The notes beneath the pieces were generated by a model. It searched no databases, had not been told where the DNA came from, and saw nothing but the letters and a program-made list of their open reading frames with translations. This document shows, one piece after another, positions 24,833 through 33,142 of a stretch of DNA of 49,790 nucleotides. This DNA is from a virus. The DNA lies in the IMG/VR virus record IMGVR_UViG_3300046167_000452, positions 1 to 49,790 of that record; one strand, written 5' to 3'. Every line of letters begins with the position of its first letter. Position 1 is the first letter of the stretch. The position numbers were made by a program, and so were the translations under genes.

Positions 24833-25346
24833 CATTGAGACAGATGGTTTCATCAGTCAAGTCTCAACTATTCATTGCCTTGTAATTCATGATACGGAGG
24901 AAAACGAAACGTTCACGTACAGCGATAAAGGGCATAACGACCCTGTGGTTCGAGGTGTGCAGCTGCTGGATCAAGCGGACTGCATTTCTGGTCATAACAT
25001 TATTGGCTACGATATACCTGTCATCCACAAGCTCTATCCCTGGTTTAATCGCAATACTGGCGTGGCTGATACTTTATTGCTTAGCCGTCTTGTCCATCCT
25101 AACTTGATGGAGATTGACAAGAAAAACAAATGGAAACATATGCCATTACAACTATATGGGAGACACTCACTAGAAGCTTATGGACACCGCTTAGGTGAAT
25201 ATAAGGGTGAGTTCTCCAAGCACACAGACTGGAAGGAATGGTCCCCTGAAATGGAGCTTTACTGCCAGCAAGATGTAAAAGTAACCACCAAACTATGCGA
25301 TCACTTTGCAACCCGCCTGGATGGGTACAACTCGAATACGAAGTAG
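24819..25346 (+). CDS. DNA polymerase A, fragment 1 (3'-5' exonuclease domain)
   Basis: Start at ATG 24819 (MLVFDIETDGF); an in-frame TTG at 24792 is less likely. The exonuclease motifs are present: DIETDG, then HNIIGYDIPVIHKL, then the late YCQQDVKVTTKL with its catalytic Asp. In T7 this domain proofreads. The frame is lost after residue ~165: a base is missing between 25311 and 25322, and homologous sequence (WVQLEYEVAHIL) goes on in another frame. One polymerase gene is therefore spread over four frames in this window. Confidence 0.85.
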   Translation: MLVFDIETDGFISQVSTIHCLVIHDTEENETFTYSDKGHNDPVVRGVQLLDQADCISGHNIIGYDIPVIHKLYPWFNRNTGVADTLLLSRLVHPNLMEIDKKNKWKHMPLQLYGRHSLEAYGHRLGEYKGEFSKHTDWKEWSPEMELYCQQDVKVTTKLCDHFATRLDGYNSNTK

Positions 25347-25573
25347 CACACATTTTACAGGAACAAGAAGAATATGGATGGAGATTTAACGAGAGAGCTG
25401 CATGGGAACTTGCATCGACTCTCCGAAGTGAGTTGGAGGAAACTCAAGGGGTACTACGAAACAGGCACCCTTTCGTCTTCGGATCGGAATTTACTCCTAA
25501 ACGAAATAACAAAACACAAGGCTATGTGGAAGGATGTCCCCTTCACAAAGCTGAAAGATTTCTCTCCTACTAG
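25295..25573 (+). CDS. DNA polymerase A, fragment 2
   Basis: Real coding sequence starts around 25322 (WVQLEYEVAHILQEQEEYG) and continues to about 25545; the ATG at 25295 is not a true start. This is the linker between exonuclease and polymerase domains, matching the T7 gp5 region with a characteristic WRFNERAAWEL. The frame ends because a CCCC tract at about 25543-25546 has one C too many. Without it the sequence runs on as GCPFTKLKDFSPTSRDHIAW. Confidence 0.75.
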   Translation: MRSLCNPPGWVQLEYEVAHILQEQEEYGWRFNERAAWELASTLRSELEETQGVLRNRHPFVFGSEFTPKRNNKTQGYVEGCPLHKAERFLSY

Positions 25574-26306
25574 CAGAGATCACATTGCATGGATCCTTAC
25601 TACTCACTACTCATGGACACCAGAACTACTAACAGCAACAGGCAAAGCAATTATCGACGAGACAACACTCTCGAAGATAGACAACGACTTTGCGCGTGGA
25701 TGTCTGAGGATCTTGGATTTGACGAAGAAGCTAGGGATGCTTGCCGAAGGGCAGAACGCATGGCTCAAGCTTGTTACGAGTGCTGAGAGGATTCATCATC
25801 ACTGTTCAATATCCACATCAACCCATAGAGCAGCACACCGAAACCCCAATCTTGCCCAAGTACCATCCGACCTCGCTTATCGAGCATTGTTCAGAGCTTC
25901 TGAAGGAATGCGGATGGTTGGCGCAGACTTGTCTGGAATTGAGTTGCGGATGCTTGGTAGTTATCTATCTAAGTATGATGGTGGTGCCTACGTTGACATC
26001 TTGCTCAACGATGACATTCACCAAGTTAATGCAGACAAGATTGGAATATCTCGCAGGCTTGTCAAGACCGTAACCTATGCCTTTCTATATGGCGCAGGTG
26101 ATGAAAAAATAGGAAAGAGTTATGACCAAAGCTTACCCACGAACAAGGCTAAATCAAAGGGCAAAGAAATACGTACCGCATATGTTGAGGCCATTGACGG
26201 ACTTGACACTCTTCTACTTAATGTCAGGAAGGCGGCGGATCGAGGATACATTAAGGCGATTGATGGTCGCAGGATACCAGTAGACAGTCACCCCATAAAG
26301 CCTTAA
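25374..26306 (+). CDS. DNA polymerase A, fragment 3 (palm/fingers, motifs A and B)
   Basis: Genuine sequence begins around 25546 (FTKLKDFSPTSRD); what precedes it in this frame is a shadow. Motif A (GADLSGIELRML) carries the first catalytic Asp. The O-helix/motif B region has RRLVKTVTYAFLYGAG with Lys and Tyr. The end (DGRRIPVDSHP) is cut off just before the next conserved block by loss of one C at 26291-26294. Because motif C is in the next frame, this fragment alone cannot be an active polymerase. Confidence 0.85.
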   Translation: MDGDLTRELHGNLHRLSEVSWRKLKGYYETGTLSSSDRNLLLNEITKHKAMWKDVPFTKLKDFSPTSRDHIAWILTTHYSWTPELLTATGKAIIDETTLSKIDNDFARGCLRILDLTKKLGMLAEGQNAWLKLVTSAERIHHHCSISTSTHRAAHRNPNLAQVPSDLAYRALFRASEGMRMVGADLSGIELRMLGSYLSKYDGGAYVDILLNDDIHQVNADKIGISRRLVKTVTYAFLYGAGDEKIGKSYDQSLPTNKAKSKGKEIRTAYVEAIDGLDTLLLNVRKAADRGYIKAIDGRRIPVDSHPIKP

Positions 26307-26563
26307 ACTACCTCCTGCAAAGCTCTGCCGCGTGCGTAGCGAAGCGTTGGCTTGTCATTGCCCACCCACTATGTAAAGACCTCCTAGGGAGGCAGCTGGC
26401 GTTCGTTCATGACGAACTTCAGTATGAATGTCCACCAGAAAAAACAGAAGACGTGAAATTTGCTTTAGAATTAGCTGCAGTACAAGCAGGTGAGTACTAT
26501 AACTTACGCTGCCCTATCGCTGCCGAAGGAAAGATAGGAGTCAATTGGGCTGAGGTTCATTGA
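26294..26563 (+). CDS. DNA polymerase A, fragment 4 (motif C)
   Basis: Open continuation without its own start. It carries HKALNYLLQSSAACVAKRW, then motif C (FVHDELQYE) with the second catalytic Asp, and the C-terminal thumb/palm end (IAAEGKIGVNWAEVH). Adding one C to the CCCC tract at 26291 restores DSHPHKALNYLL. The stop overlaps the start of the exonuclease gene (TGATG). Confidence 0.8.
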   Translation, partial: HKALNYLLQSSAACVAKRWLVIAHPLCKDLLGRQLAFVHDELQYECPPEKTEDVKFALELAAVQAGEYYNLRCPIAAEGKIGVNWAEVH

Positions 26564-27328
26564 TGAAATTATTGATAGATGCAGACTACATTGTCTATAA
26601 ATGTTGTGCTGCAGCAGAGACAGAGGTTGACTATGGCAATGATGTCATTGTTGTCTCCTCTAAATTTCACAGATGCAATGAAGAATGTAGAGAGGGATCT
26701 AGATAAGATCAGCCTTGCATTCCCATTCAAAACAGAACTCAACTTATATTTCTCTGACTCAGTAAACTTTCGTAAGTCTATTGAGCCATCGTATAAAGGC
26801 CACCGTAATCGGAAGAAACCGTGTGGTTATAAGAGAGTTATCAATGAACTATACAGTCGCTATCCATGCAAGATCCTGCCCACACTTGAGGCAGATGATG
26901 CAATGGGTATATTTGCAACCTTAGAAGAAGGGAACGTTATTGTTTCACCTGATAAGGACATGCGACAGATACCCGGTCAGCTATACAACATGACCGAGAT
27001 GATGAGTGTGACTCCTGAAGAAGGACATAATTGGCACTTCATCCAGACATTAGCAGGCGATCAAACTGACGGATACAGCGGAGTTCCCGGAATCGGCATC
27101 AAACGGGCAGTAAGCCTATTTGAAGAGAACGGTTACAACTGGAAGACTGTTGTAGAAGCATTTGAAGCTAAAGACCTTGATGAAGAGCACGCTCTGATGA
27201 ATGCAAGGCTTGCCAAGATACTTACATGTAAAGAGTATGACTTTAAAAAAGGAGAACCAATCCTTTGGACCCCCTCCAGTACTACTGGAGCTGACAATGG
27301 AGCAACAGCTAAAGTTGCGGCAAATTGA
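26563..27328 (+). CDS. 5'-3' exonuclease, gp6-like (frameshifted near 26668)
   Basis: True start at ATG 26563 (MKLLIDADYIVYKCCAA, with the first metal-binding Asp). That frame stops at 26706, but dropping one base at about 26668 joins it to the long frame (KFTDAMKNVERDLDK). Later FEN-type motifs are present: LEADDAMG, VSPDKDMRQIPG and the helix-hairpin-helix LAGDQTDGYSGVPGIGIKRA. It degrades host DNA and removes primers, as T7 gp6 does. The break looks like a one-base insertion error. Confidence 0.85.
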
Positions 27329-27533
27329 ACTCATCCTTGAGAGAGGAGAGTTCCAACTAGAAGATTTAGGAACAATATTTTTAGCATTACAGAAGCAGTG
27401 CTTCGTCTTATCCAACAACGTATCTAATTTAGTAAAACAATGGCCTCACCTCCCCACTACACCAGAGGAAGAATCGATGTCTGGGATTTTATTCGCGATC
27501 AATCGCTCGGCTTCCACCGAGGAAACGCAATAA
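27297..27533 (+). CDS. small helical hypothetical protein
   Basis: 78 residues from ATG 27297 (MEQQLKLRQIELILERGEFQ). The first 60 residues look helical and conserved-type (LEDLGTIFLALQKQCFVLSN). The last ~20 residues overlap the DUF3310 gene by 94 bases and look low quality, so the true stop may be earlier if another indel is present. It overlaps the exonuclease end by 32 bases. The function is unknown. Confidence 0.5.
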   Translation: MEQQLKLRQIELILERGEFQLEDLGTIFLALQKQCFVLSNNVSNLVKQWPHLPTTPEEESMSGILFAINRSASTEETQ

Positions 27534-27715
27534 AATATATTTGTAGAGCTGGTTATAAACAGAACGAAATTGAAGATTTAGAAAAAGCAATCCACTACCT
27601 ACAGAACGAAATTGAACACCTTACTTCAACAGGCGAAAGAGTTCAGAACTGTCTTTCAAGTATCCCCGACCTTTTCCCAGAATGGACGTTCGACTCAGAA
27701 GAGTTTGATCGATGA
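27440..27715 (+). CDS. DUF3310-family protein
   Basis: 91 residues. It matches the DUF3310 pattern: PPHYTRG near the start, IDVWDFIRDQ, GNAIKYICRAGYK and the EDLEKAIHYL helix. The family is common in phages and sits among nucleotide-metabolism genes, often near MazG-like genes, as here. The last 30 residues extend beyond the usual family end and overlap the next gene by 104 bases. Confidence 0.75.
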   Translation: MASPPHYTRGRIDVWDFIRDQSLGFHRGNAIKYICRAGYKQNEIEDLEKAIHYLQNEIEHLTSTGERVQNCLSSIPDLFPEWTFDSEEFDR

Positions 27716-27971
27716 GGAATGGTCTGAATTCCATGAAGCCTATCACCACGAACCACTAGATCACGTCTTAAAAGAACTAGCTGATCTAGTTTATGTCTGC
27801 TATCAATATGCCGCCCATGAGGGTTGGAATCTAGACGAAGCTATGAACCGTCTACATGAATCCAACCTATCCAAGCTCGATGAAAACGGAGACCCTATCT
27901 TCAGAGCTGATGGCAAAGTACTAAAGGGACCAAACTATCAACCACCATATCTTGGCGACCTAATTAAATGA
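27612..27971 (+). CDS. MazG-like nucleotide pyrophosphohydrolase
   Basis: 119 residues. The all-alpha NTP pyrophosphohydrolase pattern is visible: AKEFRTVFQ at the start, SLIDEEWSEFHEAY with the metal-binding E-E-x-x-E, and later LKELADLVYVCYQYAA with E-x-x-D. It ends in LSKLDENGDPIFRADGKVLKGP, a tail common in phage MazG proteins. Possible jobs are hydrolysing unwanted nucleotides or modulating ppGpp. The only start in frame before the conserved part is TTG, 104 bases inside the DUF3310 gene. The stop overlaps the RNR start (ATGA). Confidence 0.75.
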   Translation: MNTLLQQAKEFRTVFQVSPTFSQNGRSTQKSLIDEEWSEFHEAYHHEPLDHVLKELADLVYVCYQYAAHEGWNLDEAMNRLHESNLSKLDENGDPIFRADGKVLKGPNYQPPYLGDLIK

Positions 27972-29344
27972 CACCTTCACTTATTTCTCGTACCGGACGT
28001 GTGCAGAGTTGGATCGATGATCCTACTTCCCGGTTACCCGTATCATGCACAGTTTTTGAAGTACAGAATGAGATGGACACTGCTGACGGCATTGAAGCCA
28101 GTTGGCGTTTCTGCTCCTATGCACTTAGGCATGGAGCGGGTGTTGCTATTCACTTATCAAACTTAGATCCTGCAGGACATGTACGCCCATCAGGCGTTAT
28201 GGCCTCTGGTCCTGTTTCCTTTGCAAAAATCTATTCAGTACTAAATGAAACGTTACGACGTGGGGGGCATTATAAGAATGGTGCCGTTGTATGCCATCTT
28301 GACGCTGACAATGCTGACCTTCTTAGCTTTATTCAGACCCCGAGAAGTGAACTCCCCTGGGTTAAACGATGCGTCAACATTGACCAAGAAAAGTGGGACA
28401 ACCTTGACCGTGGAGTTAGAGACGCCCTCCTCCAAGGTATTAAGAAAGGGGATATCTGGCTCAATAAAATAAAATTCGATAAAGATGGAAAACGAATCAG
28501 AGGAAATGTATGTCTTGAAGTGTACTTGCCTTCAAGAGGAACCTGCTTACTCCAGCACGTCAATCTCGGTGCCTGTGAGTTCGAAGACATTCCAAAGGCT
28601 TTTGCTTCAGGTATGTCCGAATTGTGTGGACTCCATGCTACTACAAATGTCGGGAAAGATAGAGAGTACCTCTCACCCGAGGTGGACCGTCAAGTTGGAC
28701 TCGGGATGCTTGGTCTTGCAAACTTGCTCAGACGGTACGGAGTAACTTACCAACAATTTGGTGATGCACTTGAGCAGTACAACAATTTAGATGTAGTACA
28801 TACACCAGCATTTGAGCTGGTAACAAAATTAGCAGAGGGCATTAGAACAGCAGCAACTATTGCCCGAGAATACAAGATGGTTAGAGCGTTTGCTATTGCT
28901 CCTACCGCGTCCTGTAGCTATAGGTCACAAGACCTTAGTGGTTACACATGCTGCCCTGAAATTGCACCACCTATTGCAAGATCAGTGGACCGTGACTCTG
29001 GCACCTTTGGTGTGCAGACGTATGACTATGGTGACGTAGAAATTGCGTCAGAAGTTGGTTGGGATGATTATAAAGCTGTCGCTGATGGCATTATGAGAAT
29101 CTTGGACCGTACTGGACTTCTTCACGGATACAGCTTCAACTCATGGAGTGACGCGGTAACCTACAACGATGAGTTTGTTGAAGAGTGGCTGAAATCGCCC
29201 CAGACTTCACTCTATTACTCCTTACAGGTAATGGGTGATGTTCAGGACAAATCAGACGCTTACGCTGCATTAGATGCAGAGGATGTCGATAGGTACTTGA
29301 ACGAAATTTTAAATAATGAACCAGATTGCGATTGTGCAGAATGA
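27968..29344 (+). CDS. nrdA: ribonucleotide reductase class I alpha subunit, short cyanophage form
   Basis: 458 residues, far shorter than bacterial NrdA because the N-terminal ATP-cone is absent. Catalytic hallmarks are present: an early cysteine (PVSCTVFE), NVCLEV (the N-x-C-x-E of the active site), a second cysteine in TCLLQHVNLG, and the LYY pair (TSLYYSLQ), the radical-transfer tyrosines of class I enzymes. The C-terminus CDCAE supplies the redox cysteines. It makes deoxynucleotides for replication. The beta-like gene starts in the overlapping ATGA, supporting a class I pair. Confidence 0.85.
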   Translation: MTPSLISRTGRVQSWIDDPTSRLPVSCTVFEVQNEMDTADGIEASWRFCSYALRHGAGVAIHLSNLDPAGHVRPSGVMASGPVSFAKIYSVLNETLRRGGHYKNGAVVCHLDADNADLLSFIQTPRSELPWVKRCVNIDQEKWDNLDRGVRDALLQGIKKGDIWLNKIKFDKDGKRIRGNVCLEVYLPSRGTCLLQHVNLGACEFEDIPKAFASGMSELCGLHATTNVGKDREYLSPEVDRQVGLGMLGLANLLRRYGVTYQQFGDALEQYNNLDVVHTPAFELVTKLAEGIRTAATIAREYKMVRAFAIAPTASCSYRSQDLSGYTCCPEIAPPIARSVDRDSGTFGVQTYDYGDVEIASEVGWDDYKAVADGIMRILDRTGLLHGYSFNSWSDAVTYNDEFVEEWLKSPQTSLYYSLQVMGDVQDKSDAYAALDAEDVDRYLNEILNNEPDCDCAE

Positions 29345-30060
29345 ACCCTTATCAGAAGCTACAAGACAGAAAAAGAAAATGGACACCAGTACAGACAACT
29401 GCGGGTGCAGTGAAGGATGGAGCCGAGGAAGCTATCCATCGTGTACTGGCCTTACGACACATGGAATTGCCTGTAGGGAATTTTATCAATGATGCGCTCA
29501 CCACTGAGATTCCAGGGATGGCGAGGGAGTTACTCGAATCCAATGTCCAAGATGAGATTAACCACGACTTGGCTCTCGGTTACATCGCCTCTAGCTACGG
29601 AGTTGATGAAAAAGCTGAGAGGGAAGCCTTCGCCTTACGCGATGCTTGGGAGACGCATAAAGATCACACTATCCTCAAAGCGATGGTTGCCGAGCGTGCA
29701 ATTTTCTTCGTATTACTGCCCTTTCTACGCGCTAACGGTGATGCTGGAATGCGGACGGTATCAGCTGACATCAGCCGAGATGAACAAATTCATGTCGCGT
29801 GTAACTCGTTAGTTTGTGCAGAGCTTAATTTAAAGCCTTCACAATCATTAGATAAGTTACGCAAAGCCACTATCCACTGGGTAATGGAACCACTAAGTAA
29901 AAATACTCAAGGCGATAGATTTTTAGCTAAAAATTTTTGGACCAACTCTAGCGATCGGCTTATGTATGAGGGAAAGGCACCTGAACTTTCCTACACACAA
30001 TCTGCCCGGATGCCAGCGTTCTTTGAGCATTCGAATAATAATTTACCACAATATGCCTAA
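29341..30060 (+). CDS. nrdB: ribonucleotide reductase class I beta-like (ferritin-like) subunit
   Basis: 239 residues from ATG 29341 (MNPYQKLQDRKRK). Two ExxH motifs of a diiron helical bundle are clear (DEINH, about residue 70; RDEQIHV, about 150), plus a third helix with AERAIFFVLL. In canonical beta subunits a tyrosine sits four residues after the first ExxH histidine; here the segment reads EINHDLAL, with Leu in that place. The protein is therefore tyrosine-less, and the radical must be formed differently, perhaps by another metal centre. The C-terminal QYA retains a Tyr near the end. Confidence 0.75.
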   Translation: MNPYQKLQDRKRKWTPVQTTAGAVKDGAEEAIHRVLALRHMELPVGNFINDALTTEIPGMARELLESNVQDEINHDLALGYIASSYGVDEKAEREAFALRDAWETHKDHTILKAMVAERAIFFVLLPFLRANGDAGMRTVSADISRDEQIHVACNSLVCAELNLKPSQSLDKLRKATIHWVMEPLSKNTQGDRFLAKNFWTNSSDRLMYEGKAPELSYTQSARMPAFFEHSNNNLPQYA

Positions 30061-30235
30061 CCCTTCATTGAATGCTCTCGAAGCATTAGGGATGCAGTCA
30101 ACAGCCATCCTAAATGATATGGATGCAACCTTCCCACCACTAAGTGCTGGTCCCAACGATGAGATCAAGCACATCATGTACCGTGCTGGTCAACGTTCAG
30201 TTGTTGACTGGCTTATAAAAAGATTGGAGAATTAA
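30053..30235 (+). CDS. small hypothetical protein before the portal unit
   Basis: 60 residues from ATG 30053 (MPNPSLNALEALGMQSTAIL), overlapping the RNR beta end by 8 bases. A longer in-frame start at 29966 is only a shadow of the beta gene. The helix-rich end (IKHIMYRAGQRSVVDWLIKR) resembles small cyanopodovirus genes just upstream of the portal, sometimes regarded as virion-associated. The function is unknown. Confidence 0.6.
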   Translation: MPNPSLNALEALGMQSTAILNDMDATFPPLSAGPNDEIKHIMYRAGQRSVVDWLIKRLEN

Positions 30236-30237
30236 CT

Positions 30238-30513
30238 ATGTGTATGGGAGGTTCAGCGCCAAGCGCACCGGATCCTATTCCGGCACCACCACCACTGCCA
30301 CAGTCCACACCACCACCCCCACCACCAAAGCCACCTGCACCACCACCACTACAGCAGTTGAACAACGAACCAACTCAAGTAGCAGTGGCTGCAGCAACTA
30401 AGCGTAAGAAGAGTACGCAACAGAGCAGTGCTAGTAACAGACAGATGTTGTCTGCCGGTAGCACCGGAGTAAACACAGGAACAAGTGGGCCATCTAATGG
30501 CGTAAACATATGA
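30238..30513 (+). CDS. proline-rich hypothetical protein
   Basis: 91 residues starting MCMGGSAPSAPD, then a run of Pro-rich repeats (PPPPPKPPAPPPLQ) and a Ser/Gly-rich end. This MCMGG-plus-polyproline type of protein is common next to portal genes of podoviruses and is probably a disordered virion-associated component. The next start lies within its last codon. Confidence 0.6.
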   Translation: MCMGGSAPSAPDPIPAPPPLPQSTPPPPPPKPPAPPPLQQLNNEPTQVAVAAATKRKKSTQQSSASNRQMLSAGSTGVNTGTSGPSNGVNI

Positions 30514-32171
30514 TTAAAGCGAGACAAAGATACGATCAACTCTCCTCTATGAGAGGGGCATTCCTTACAACAGCTAAGGAGTGCTCACGTTTGACGTTAC
30601 CTTATCTCGTTCACGAACAAGGCGAAGGAACTAAGGGTGGTCATGTAGAACTCAAGACACCCTGGCAATCAGTTGGTGCTAAGTCGGTAGTCACATTAGC
30701 TGCAAAGTTAATGATGGCATTGATGCCACCTAGCACTACGTTCTTTAAGCTTCAGATTAATGATAGCAAGATCGGTGTTGAGCTACCTCCCGAAGTAAGG
30801 AGTGAGCTTGACCTGTCTTTCTCTAAGACAGAGAGACTGATCATGGATTATGTCAACGCACAGAACCATCGCGTTGCTATTCATCAAGCACTGAAGCATC
30901 TGATTGTATCCGGCAACGCCCTGTTGTACATGGACAAGGATGGGATGAAGAACTACCCATTCAATAGGTTCGTACTTAACCGTGACGGGAACGGAAACGT
31001 AACTGAGATTGTTACTAAAGAAATCATCAATAGAAAGGCACTAGGTAAGGACTTGCCAGAGCCTAAACCCAACGCTGTTGGGGATGATGGTCCCAAGCCA
31101 CAAGGTGATGACGTTGAGGTGTATACCTACGCGAGACTTGAGAAGTCAGGCCAATGGGTCTGGCATCAGGAAGCAATGGACAAGATCATTCCAGGTAGCA
31201 GATCATCTGCACCTAAGAGTTCAAGTCCTTGGTTCCCGATTAGATTTAATCAAGTTGACGGTGAGAATTATGGAAGAGGTAGGGTTGAAGAGTTCCTAGG
31301 TGATCTTAAGTCACTCGAAGCACTCTCTCAGGCCCTAGTAGAAGGCGCTGCACAGGCTGCCAAAGTTATCTTCCTTGTATCTCCATCATCGACTACTAAA
31401 CCACAGGCTCTAGCCGCTGCAGGCAACGGTGCAATCATTCAGGGAAGACCTGAAGATGTAGGTGTTGTGCAGGTCGGTAAGACAGCAGACTTTAAGACTG
31501 CATGGGACATGGCAACACAACTAGGACAACGCATCCAAGATGCATTCCTTGTGTTGAATGTTCGACAGTCAGAACGTACTACTGCAGAAGAAGTACGACT
31601 AACTCAGATGGAATTGGAACAACAACTAGGTGGACTGTTCAGTCTCCTTACTGTTGAGTTCCTTGTGCCATACCTGAGTCGTGTGATGAATGTACTGACA
31701 CGTAGCAGACAGATCCCATCACTACCTAAAGGCTTAGTCAGTCCACAGATTGTGGCTGGTGTACAAGCACTAGGTAGAGGGCAGGATCGTGAGTCTCTCA
31801 TCCAGTTCATCACCACCATCTCACAAACAATGGGACCAGAAGCATTGGTCAAACATGTGGATGCAACTGAGTACATCAAACGACTCGCTGCTTCACAAGG
31901 TATTGACTACCTGAATCTCATCAAGTCTCCAGAAACTATGGAGGGTGAGATGCAACAACAGATGCAACAACAGCAACAGTTAGAGATGACTAAGCAGGCT
32001 GGTCAGTTGGCATCTGCACCAATGATGGACCCAAGTAAAAACCCTGAATTATCTAATGGAGAAAACGAAACCGACCCGGCCACGCAAACCCCGCAAGACG
32101 CCGAGCCGCCAAGCGGCGGTGCAGCCGGACCCCAACAGCCTGGGAACGGCGGGGCTGCCCCCGGCCAATAA
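30510..32171 (+). CDS. portal (head-tail connector) protein
   Basis: 553 residues, close to T7 gp8 (536). The family pattern is clear: an N-terminal SSMRGAFLTTAKECSRLTLPYL, then LMPPSTTFFKLQINDS, and the middle NVRQSERTTAEEVRLTQMELEQ helix typical of portal proteins. The end is a Gln-rich segment (EMQQQMQQQQQLEM) followed by a Pro/Gly-rich tail. It forms the 12-subunit ring through which DNA is packed. The C-terminal ~39 codons overlap another ORF (32056-32298). Confidence 0.92.
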   Translation: MIKARQRYDQLSSMRGAFLTTAKECSRLTLPYLVHEQGEGTKGGHVELKTPWQSVGAKSVVTLAAKLMMALMPPSTTFFKLQINDSKIGVELPPEVRSELDLSFSKTERLIMDYVNAQNHRVAIHQALKHLIVSGNALLYMDKDGMKNYPFNRFVLNRDGNGNVTEIVTKEIINRKALGKDLPEPKPNAVGDDGPKPQGDDVEVYTYARLEKSGQWVWHQEAMDKIIPGSRSSAPKSSSPWFPIRFNQVDGENYGRGRVEEFLGDLKSLEALSQALVEGAAQAAKVIFLVSPSSTTKPQALAAAGNGAIIQGRPEDVGVVQVGKTADFKTAWDMATQLGQRIQDAFLVLNVRQSERTTAEEVRLTQMELEQQLGGLFSLLTVEFLVPYLSRVMNVLTRSRQIPSLPKGLVSPQIVAGVQALGRGQDRESLIQFITTISQTMGPEALVKHVDATEYIKRLAASQGIDYLNLIKSPETMEGEMQQQMQQQQQLEMTKQAGQLASAPMMDPSKNPELSNGENETDPATQTPQDAEPPSGGAAGPQQPGNGGAAPGQ

Positions 32172-32298
32172 GTACGCACAGAAAGATCGCATCGGAGCTA
32201 ACCCACCCATCCGAGTCGGCGGTCAGAAAGTAACTCGGGTGGGTCTTGGAAACTTAATCGTAGAGGACATTGATGGCAGAACTTACAGTCAATACTGA
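32056..32298 (+). CDS. small protein overlapping the portal C-terminus
   Basis: 80 residues in a different frame, sharing 116 bases with the portal gene. The first half is basic and Pro-rich (TRPRKPRKTPSR). The second half (KDRIGANPPIRVGGQKVTRV, then LIVEDIDG) looks like a folded, conserved-type sequence and extends past the portal stop. The local GC is higher than around it. It may be a real dual-coding gene, or the portal tail may be mis-framed. Confidence 0.55.
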   Translation: MEKTKPTRPRKPRKTPSRQAAVQPDPNSLGTAGLPPANKYAQKDRIGANPPIRVGGQKVTRVGLGNLIVEDIDGRTYSQY

Positions 32299-32902
32299 GA
32301 GGGATCCTGACATACTTACTGAAGATGAGCTTGACTCTCTTCGAGTGGGTGAAGAGCTTCAGGCAGAACAGCAAGACATGCTCGCCGGAAAGTTCCGAGA
32401 CGCAGAAGAGTTGGAGAAAGCCTACATGGAACTCCAACAAAAACTTGGACAACCAAGAGATGACGAAGCTACCTCTGAACCCAAAGAAGAAGAAGAGAGT
32501 GAGGTTCCCAAACAAGATGAAGAACTAACAGAAGCACAGACACTTATCGGTGAAGCATCTGCTGAGTTCTACGCTAATGATGGAACCATCTCAACAGAGA
32601 TGATGGACAAGCTAGGCAGCATGGATGCCAAGGATCTTGTTCAGACCTACATGGATATGCAAGCAGCAAATGATGCTGCACCTACAGAAGTACCTGACCT
32701 TTCCGATAGGGAAGTGATGGAGATTCAAAGCATGGCCGGTGGCTCTGATGAATACTCACAGATGACAGCGTGGGCAGGTGAGAACCTACCCCCTGAAGAT
32801 GTCCAAGCATTTGATTCACTCATTGCAACCGGACAGATGGGAGCGATTCCGACTGGCAGTAGCTGGTCTTCGTTCTATCTACTCAGAGAAGGTTGGTTAT
32901 GA
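32273..32902 (+). CDS. scaffolding protein, N-terminal part (frameshifted)
   Basis: From ATG 32273 (MAELTVNTERDPDILTEDE). Acidic and coiled-coil rich (AEELEKAYMELQQKLGQ, EPKEEEESEVPKQDEE), as expected of a T7 gp9-like scaffold that guides procapsid assembly. The last correct residues are around TGQMGAI; then one surplus C at 32849-32850 turns the frame to a false end. Its position between portal and capsid supports the call. Confidence 0.8.
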   Translation: MAELTVNTERDPDILTEDELDSLRVGEELQAEQQDMLAGKFRDAEELEKAYMELQQKLGQPRDDEATSEPKEEEESEVPKQDEELTEAQTLIGEASAEFYANDGTISTEMMDKLGSMDAKDLVQTYMDMQAANDAAPTEVPDLSDREVMEIQSMAGGSDEYSQMTAWAGENLPPEDVQAFDSLIATGQMGAIPTGSSWSSFYLLREGWL

Positions 32903-33062
32903 AGGACGAATGCTTAGTGGTAAAGCAGCAACAGAAACAGTTGATGCCTTTAGATCACAGGCAGAAGTAGTACGAGCGATGCAAGATCCTCGTTACGAGA
33001 ATGACCCTGCATATAGGAATGATGTATTCAACAAATTGGACAGGTCGAACCTGGACTGGTGA
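32778..33062 (+). CDS. scaffolding protein, C-terminal part (frameshifted)
   Basis: Genuine sequence from about 32851 (RLAVAGLRSIYSEKVGYEG) to SNLDW. The upstream ATG is not real. The helical C-terminal region with GKAATETVDAFRSQAEVVRA and AMQDPRYENDPAYRNDVF is the typical capsid-contacting end of cyanophage scaffolds. It joins the upstream frame when one C is removed at 32849-32850. Confidence 0.75.
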   Translation: MRTYPLKMSKHLIHSLQPDRWERFRLAVAGLRSIYSEKVGYEGRMLSGKAATETVDAFRSQAEVVRAMQDPRYENDPAYRNDVFNKLDRSNLDW

Positions 33063-33142
33063 AACGATCCAGCAGATGGGCCTCAATAGGTATCAGGTGG
33101 CGGCGCTTCGCTTCGGCCATAGGCGTGGAGATTGTGGGAGAT

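Noticed and set aside
24792-26563. DNA polymerase as a naturally split or multi-subunit enzyme
   Set aside because: The pieces are in alternating frames with continuous homology and no starts, and catalytic motif C is cut away from motifs A and B.
31930-31990. Simple repeat in the portal gene
   Set aside because: CAACAACAG repeats code a Gln-rich tail commonly present in phage portal proteins, so nothing further is needed to explain them.
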